From assembly GCA_934418295.1 (NCBI GenBank), contig CAKRWZ010000022.1, positions 1 through 25,863 of the forward strand: a DNA stretch of 25,863 nt, read 5' to 3'. The notes under the pieces were generated by a model that was not told the DNA's origin, ran no database searches, and worked only from the letters and a program-made list of their open reading frames with translations. Below are positions 22,421 through 25,863 of the stretch, piece by piece; positions within the stretch are counted from its first letter, which is position 1, and each line of letters begins with the position of its first letter. Both the position numbers and the translations under genes were made by a program. This stretch comes from an uncultured Mediterraneibacter sp. (GTDB lineage Bacteria > Bacillota > Clostridia > Lachnospirales > Lachnospiraceae).

Positions 22421-24850
22421 ATGAAAAAACGACGTTTCTGGAAGCGCACCGGAATCCTGACAGCCGTGTTTATCGCGGCGATGATCGTCAGCAGCCTTCT
22501 CACCAACCAGGGAACTGCCGACCGGTCTGTCGATATGGCTTCCCCCGCCCTTCCCCGCATAAAATTTTTGATCGATACAAAAAAAGAGCTCAATCCGCTG
22601 GTCGGCTATCGGGATGAAATGGAAACTGCCGCCATGCGCGATACGATCACTCCGGTACAAAGCGACCAGATCCTGATGGTCCTGGAACGCCACGGAAATG
22701 ACATTTCCAAGATCCAATACACCCTTTGTTCCCTGGACGGTCAAACTACTTATAAAAAAGGCTCCGTAAAAGAGTCCAACGGTACTGTAAAGATTCCGCT
22801 GGAGGGTACACTCCCTCAAGGAGAAGAAGGCGTTCTGACCGTTACCCTGACGGTCAACGGCAAACCACTGCACTATTATACCCGCGTGGTTTCCGCAGAT
22901 GTCACCGGTGCTTCTTCCTGTTTTTCGTTTGCACAAAAGTTTCACGAAGACACCTTCGGGGAAGATGCCTCTGCTCTGACCTCTTATCTGGAATCCAACG
23001 AAGACGGCGACAATTCCACCTATCAGACGGTCACGATTCATTCTGACATCACCCATGTGATGTGGGGCGATCTGAAACCCACTGTCTCCATGGAGCCGGA
23101 ATGGGATGTCAAAGAGAGCAACAATACCTATACTTCTCTTCTGGCCAAATACCAGGTGACGATTCCCGACGATTCTGACACCGTTGCGACTTACAACGTC
23201 AAAGAATTTTTCCGGATCCGCTATTACCGCGGGCAGCTTTACCTGCTGGACTATCAGAGGACCATGGATCAGGTTTTTGACCCCTCCTCTCACCAGGTCC
23301 TCACCGAAACCGGCATCGATCTGGGGATCACAGATTCCGACATCGACTACCGGACCAACGCCAGCGGTACCGTCGTTTCTTTTGTCGCCGGCCGGGATCT
23401 CTGGACCTACCGAAAGGATTCTGATGAGCTTTCCCTGGTCTTCAGTTTTTCCAACACCGAGGGCAACGACATCCGCAACTGGTACGACCAGCACAAAGTC
23501 CGCATCCTGGATATGGAAAAAAGCGGAAGCACCACCTTTGCCGTCTACGGCTACATGAACCGCGGTGACCACGAGGGACGTGTGGGCGTCAATATTTTCT
23601 ATTTTGATATCGACACCAACGCATTGGAAGAAAAAGCCTTCATCCCCAGCACAAAATCCTTTGTCGTCGCAGAGGATGAGCTGGGACGTATGGTCTATTA
23701 CAACCGCTCCAACCATCTGCTGCACGTACTGACGGGCGGCACCCTTTACGAGATCGACCTGCAAAACGGCGAGCAGAAAAAACTGGCCGAGCAGCTCCAG
23801 GAAGGACAGTACGTCACTTCCGAGGACGGACATCTGATCGCCTATCAGCCTTCCGGCAGTTTAAACAACGCAGACTCTGTCATCGTTATGGATCTTGCCG
23901 CCGGAACCAGCCGCACCGTCCGCTGCGACAAAGGGGACACCATCCGTCCCTTAGGATTTATTGAAAATGACTTTATCTATGGTCTCGCCCATACCTCCGA
24001 TACCGGCAAGACCATTTCCGGAAAAGAGATCCTGCCGATGTACAGTCTGGTCATCCAGGATAAAAACAACAAAACCGTCAAAACCTTTCAGTCTGACGGC
24101 ATTTACGTTGCAGATATCCTGATCGACCAAAATCTGGTCACCGTCAACCGGCTGACCAAAAAGAACAGCCTTTACATCGGAACTTCCCAGGATTACATCA
24201 CCTGTAATGAAACGGCCGAAAAGAGCAATTTTACATTGAATGCTTATCTGACCGAAGAACGGGGCCGACAGATGCGGCTGACTTGTGAGGAAGGCATTTC
24301 CGATCAAAATCCGAAGATCCTGAAGCCGAAACTGACTGTGCTGAAAGACACGATGACGCTTTCCCTGGACGATCAGAGCACCGCTTTGAAATATTATGTT
24401 TACGGGATGGGCGAACTGACCGACGTTTTCGATCAGGCTTCCTACGCCATCCAAAAGGCGGAAAGCATTTCCGGCGTCGTCATTTCCTCTTCGCAGACTT
24501 ATATCTGGGAAAAGGGAAACCGCGATCTGTCTTACGATACCGAAATTCCTGCTTTCAAGGCAGAAGGCGTTTCCTCTCTGGAAGCCTGCCGCCATTATAT
24601 GGAGCAATTCCCGGTCGAAGAGATCGATCTGACCGGCTGCACCGTGGAGCAGATCCTTTACGTCATCAATAAAGGCTATCCGGTCATCGGCGTTTTGAAT
24701 GAAAATCAGGCGATCCTGCTGACCGCCTACACTTCCGGATCTATCTCTTACATTGATCCTTCCACCGGGCAGACCGGTCAAGGCAGCTACGCAGAGATCG
24801 CCCAGCTTATGGCAGCTTCCGGAAACACATTCTTTGGATATGTAAAATAA
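22421..24850 (+). CDS. Membrane-anchored protein of unknown function with C39-like C-terminus
   Basis: I do not recognise a named family for the whole protein. The 809 residues begin with a basic end and one hydrophobic helix (about 11-28) with no lipobox, so it is probably anchored outside the membrane by its N-terminus. Residues about 50-170 look like beta-sandwich modules (VLTVTLTVNGKPLHYYTRVV). Residues about 300-640 have repeating strand patterns such as DGHLIAYQPSG that suggest a beta-propeller. The last 90 residues (TVEQILYVINKGYPVI...ILLTAY...YIDPSTG) resemble the second half of C39-like peptidase domains, but Gln763 stands where the catalytic His is expected, while D779 is kept. The start chosen has a GGAGG site; an upstream in-frame ATG does not. 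It is probably co-transcribed with the methyltransferase. Confidence 0.8.
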   Translation: MKKRRFWKRTGILTAVFIAAMIVSSLLTNQGTADRSVDMASPALPRIKFLIDTKKELNPLVGYRDEMETAAMRDTITPVQSDQILMVLERHGNDISKIQYTLCSLDGQTTYKKGSVKESNGTVKIPLEGTLPQGEEGVLTVTLTVNGKPLHYYTRVVSADVTGASSCFSFAQKFHEDTFGEDASALTSYLESNEDGDNSTYQTVTIHSDITHVMWGDLKPTVSMEPEWDVKESNNTYTSLLAKYQVTIPDDSDTVATYNVKEFFRIRYYRGQLYLLDYQRTMDQVFDPSSHQVLTETGIDLGITDSDIDYRTNASGTVVSFVAGRDLWTYRKDSDELSLVFSFSNTEGNDIRNWYDQHKVRILDMEKSGSTTFAVYGYMNRGDHEGRVGVNIFYFDIDTNALEEKAFIPSTKSFVVAEDELGRMVYYNRSNHLLHVLTGGTLYEIDLQNGEQKKLAEQLQEGQYVTSEDGHLIAYQPSGSLNNADSVIVMDLAAGTSRTVRCDKGDTIRPLGFIENDFIYGLAHTSDTGKTISGKEILPMYSLVIQDKNNKTVKTFQSDGIYVADILIDQNLVTVNRLTKKNSLYIGTSQDYITCNETAEKSNFTLNAYLTEERGRQMRLTCEEGISDQNPKILKPKLTVLKDTMTLSLDDQSTALKYYVYGMGELTDVFDQASYAIQKAESISGVVISSSQTYIWEKGNRDLSYDTEIPAFKAEGVSSLEACRHYMEQFPVEEIDLTGCTVEQILYVINKGYPVIGVLNENQAILLTAYTSGSISYIDPSTGQTGQGSYAEIAQLMAASGNTFFGYVK

Positions 24851-24878
24851 GATACCGGCTTTTTAGCACCATCCTTTT

Positions 24879-24900
24879 GCCGCATTTTCCTCGACACCAT
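24879..24900 (-). repeat. Dispersed repeat, partial copy C
   Basis: 19 of 22 positions match the conserved end of copies A and B. It begins 2 nt past the minus-strand T-tract of the terminator at 24902-24955, the same arrangement as in the other copies, but the rest of the element is missing. Confidence 0.5.
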
Positions 24901-24901
24901 T

Positions 24902-24955
24902 AAAAATACCAGATAATGAACTGTATTTTTATTTCATTCATTATCTGGTATTTTT
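24902..24955. terminator. Bidirectional terminator between convergent genes
   Basis: A perfect 19-bp stem (24902-24920 with 24937-24955), 16-nt loop, has A-rich and T-rich ends on both strands. It closes the plus-strand methyltransferase operon and the minus-strand queT gene. Confidence 0.9.
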
Positions 24956-24984
24956 TGTTTTTATGACATTATCTTTATAAGAAA

Positions 24985-25482
24985 TCAGGCTGTCCGAAAG
25001 ATTTTGTGCTTATATTTTTCCAACGCCGTCGCAAGGATGCATCCCAGCACCTCACAGGAAATCACTTCTCCCAATCCTACCGTGCCCATCAAAAGCCAGA
25101 TCGGAAGCGGGACCTGGTATCCATACTTCAGGACAAATGGAACGATCAGAATGTTGGCCACGATGGGGGGCAACGCTGCCAGACATTTGTGCCGTCTGCG
25201 GAGCAGCCACGTCCCGGCGGCTCCCAAAAGCGTCGCCAGGCTTCCGAAAATCACATCCGGCAAAATACAGCCTCCCAAGATATTACTCAGCAGACACCCC
25301 AGGAACAATCCCGGTACCGCTGCCGGTGTAAAAATCGGCAGAATCGTCAGCGCCTCTGAAATCCTCACCTGTACCTCTCCGTAACTGATCGGTGCAAATA
25401 CGATCGTCAACACTACATAAATTGCGGCGATCATCGCCGCCTGTGCCGTAAAAAGCACACACCTGTTTTTTCCGTTATTCAT
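24985..25482 (-). CDS. queT: QueT-type queuosine-precursor ECF transporter S component
   Basis: QueT is the substrate-binding membrane subunit of an energy-coupling-factor transporter, thought to import preQ0/preQ1 or related queuosine precursors; it needs the EcfAA'T module encoded elsewhere. The 165-residue protein has five or six hydrophobic helices. The motif FAPISYGEVQVRISEALTILP near residues 28-48 marks the QueT family, and SNILGG follows. The start has an AAAGGAG site 7 nt upstream, and that site may pair with a loop in the leader. It is preceded by a near-perfect promoter and about 200 nt of structured leader, and ends at a bidirectional terminator. Confidence 0.88.
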   Translation of the reverse strand: MNNGKNRCVLFTAQAAMIAAIYVVLTIVFAPISYGEVQVRISEALTILPIFTPAAVPGLFLGCLLSNILGGCILPDVIFGSLATLLGAAGTWLLRRRHKCLAALPPIVANILIVPFVLKYGYQVPLPIWLLMGTVGLGEVISCEVLGCILATALEKYKHKIFRTA

Positions 25483-25681
25483 TTTTTCTCTCCTTTAGTT
25501 TTGTTTTACGAGTGGAAGGTCACGAACACTCGATTCATTTTCGCGCAGCAATGAGTCAGGCGGGCATGCCTGCATGAACATCTGACTAATGCCGCGGAAG
25601 GCATATACAGAAAGTATATGGCCTTACGCCGGGAATCGGCGGCTCCCTGATAAGACCTTATTTTTCAGGGTTTTGTAACGG
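25483..25681 (-). promoter_or_regulatory. Long structured leader of queT
   Basis: Between the promoter and queT there are about 198 nt and no ORF. In order on the transcript: CCCTGA pairing with TCAGGG (25649-25674), CGCCG/CGGCG with a 5-nt loop, CATATAC/GTATATG extended by AAGG/CCTT, GTCAG/CTGAC enclosing CATGC/GCATG, then the pseudoknot candidate. The CATGCAGGCATG core also occurs in dispersed repeat copy A. Confidence 0.6.
25490..25532 (-). promoter_or_regulatory. Candidate preQ1-type pseudoknot over the queT ribosome site
   Basis: On the minus strand a 6-bp stem (25527-25532 with 25509-25514) closes a 12-nt loop containing CCTT. The A-rich tail TAAAACAAAACTAAAGGAG follows, and loop CCTT can pair with AAGG of the Shine-Dalgarno. 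Size, geometry and A-rich tail resemble small preQ1 riboswitches, which control queT in other bacteria. The class I loop motif (UAG pairing with CUA) is absent, so the class is unclear. Confidence 0.45.
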
Positions 25682-25686
25682 GTGAT

Positions 25687-25715
25687 AGTATAGCATGGAA
25701 ACGAAAGATTTTCAA
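25687..25715 (-). promoter_or_regulatory. Sigma-A promoter for queT
   Basis: TTGAAA (25710-25715) and TATACT (25687-25692) are separated by exactly 17 nt. Transcription would start near 25680. Confidence 0.8.
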
Positions 25716-25786
25716 GCACCGCCTTAAATCTGCAAACAATTCGCCTATATATGCACAATTCATCCACAATAATGTATCTTTTTCTC

Positions 25787-25863
25787 CTAAGACAGCATAA
25801 ATTTCCGGATCACCTGAAGCACACCGTCCTCTTCATTGGTTCCCGTCACATAATCTGCCGCTT
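25787..25863 (-). CDS. HAD-family (Cof-type) hydrolase, C-terminal end
   Basis: This is the last 24 codons of a gene that continues beyond the window edge. The reading frame gives AADYVTGTNEEDGVLQVIRK then FMLS and a TAG stop. The pattern ADYVT-x-(T/S)NEEDGV is the conserved C-terminus of Cof/YidA-type HAD-IIB phosphatases, which act on small phosphorylated metabolites. About 72 nt separate the stop from the queT promoter, without a clear terminator. Confidence 0.8.
   Translation of the reverse strand, partial: AADYVTGTNEEDGVLQVIRKFMLS

Noticed and set aside
22403..23833. 476-codon minus-strand frame opposite the 809-residue protein
   Set aside because: The plus-strand gene has the ribosome site, membrane anchor and terminator; the antisense frame has none of these.
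25483..25681. queT leader as a T-box or tetrahydrofolate riboswitch
   Set aside because: There is no T-box AGGGTGGNACCGCG sequence and the conserved folate-aptamer segments are not visible.

Overview
The window looks like chromosomal DNA from a spore-forming, anaerobic Firmicute, most likely a Lachnospiraceae (Clostridia) relative. Three things support this: Clostridia-style sporulation genes (yabP, yabQ, spoIIE, a CotS-like coat protein), glycyl-radical fermentation genes (pflB/pflA), and gene orders such as pfk-dnaX and tilS-hpt-ftsH. Strong Shine-Dalgarno sites and near-consensus sigma-A promoters with 17-nt spacers are abundant. I see no phage, transposase, CRISPR array, rRNA or tRNA. This is mainly core chromosome. 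The unusual material lies in the spaces between genes and in a few derived proteins.

Layout from left to right. Positions 1-2734 (minus strand): a 6-phosphofructokinase gene followed 3 nt later by dnaX. Positions 2965-3828 (plus): a methionine aminopeptidase with an N-terminal SEC-C zinc motif, divergent from pfk and closed by a strong terminator. Positions 3915-12948 (minus): one long run pflB-pflA-tilS-hpt-ftsH-GH13 glycosidase with very short or overlapping junctions, apart from a hairpin-bearing gap between pflB and pflA. Positions 13148-16613 (minus): HU, RqcP (S4 domain), yabP, yabQ, divIC and spoIIE, the conserved sporulation/division neighbourhood that in Bacillus also runs on into tilS-hpt-ftsH. 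Here pflBA sits inside it. Positions 16837-21039 (minus): cca nucleotidyltransferase, a CotS-like kinase-fold protein and phosphoglucomutase. Positions 21205-24850 (plus): a class I methyltransferase and a large membrane-anchored protein of unknown function. Positions 24985-25863 (minus): a QueT-type transporter with a long structured leader, and the last 24 codons of a HAD-family hydrolase.

How the genes work together. The left part combines glycolysis (pfk), replication (dnaX), N-terminal Met removal, alpha-glucan breakdown, formate/acetyl-CoA production and the tRNA/purine/proteolysis trio tilS-hpt-ftsH. The centre supports spore development and septation. The right part covers tRNA 3'-end maturation, sugar-phosphate interconversion, and queuosine-precursor uptake that is probably controlled by its RNA leader.

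The points most worth a second look are: a dispersed repeat whose three copies all begin 2-5 nt past a minus-strand intrinsic terminator; a SpoIIE that lacks its entire multi-spanning membrane domain; the queT leader with a possible preQ1-type pseudoknot; a secreted protein ending in an apparently inactive C39-like fold; a CotS-family protein with Asn at the metal-binding Asp position and a terminator-like hairpin inside its coding sequence; and a candidate sigma-E promoter for yabPQ. None of these claims has been tested by database search or folding software. They rest on reading the sequence.
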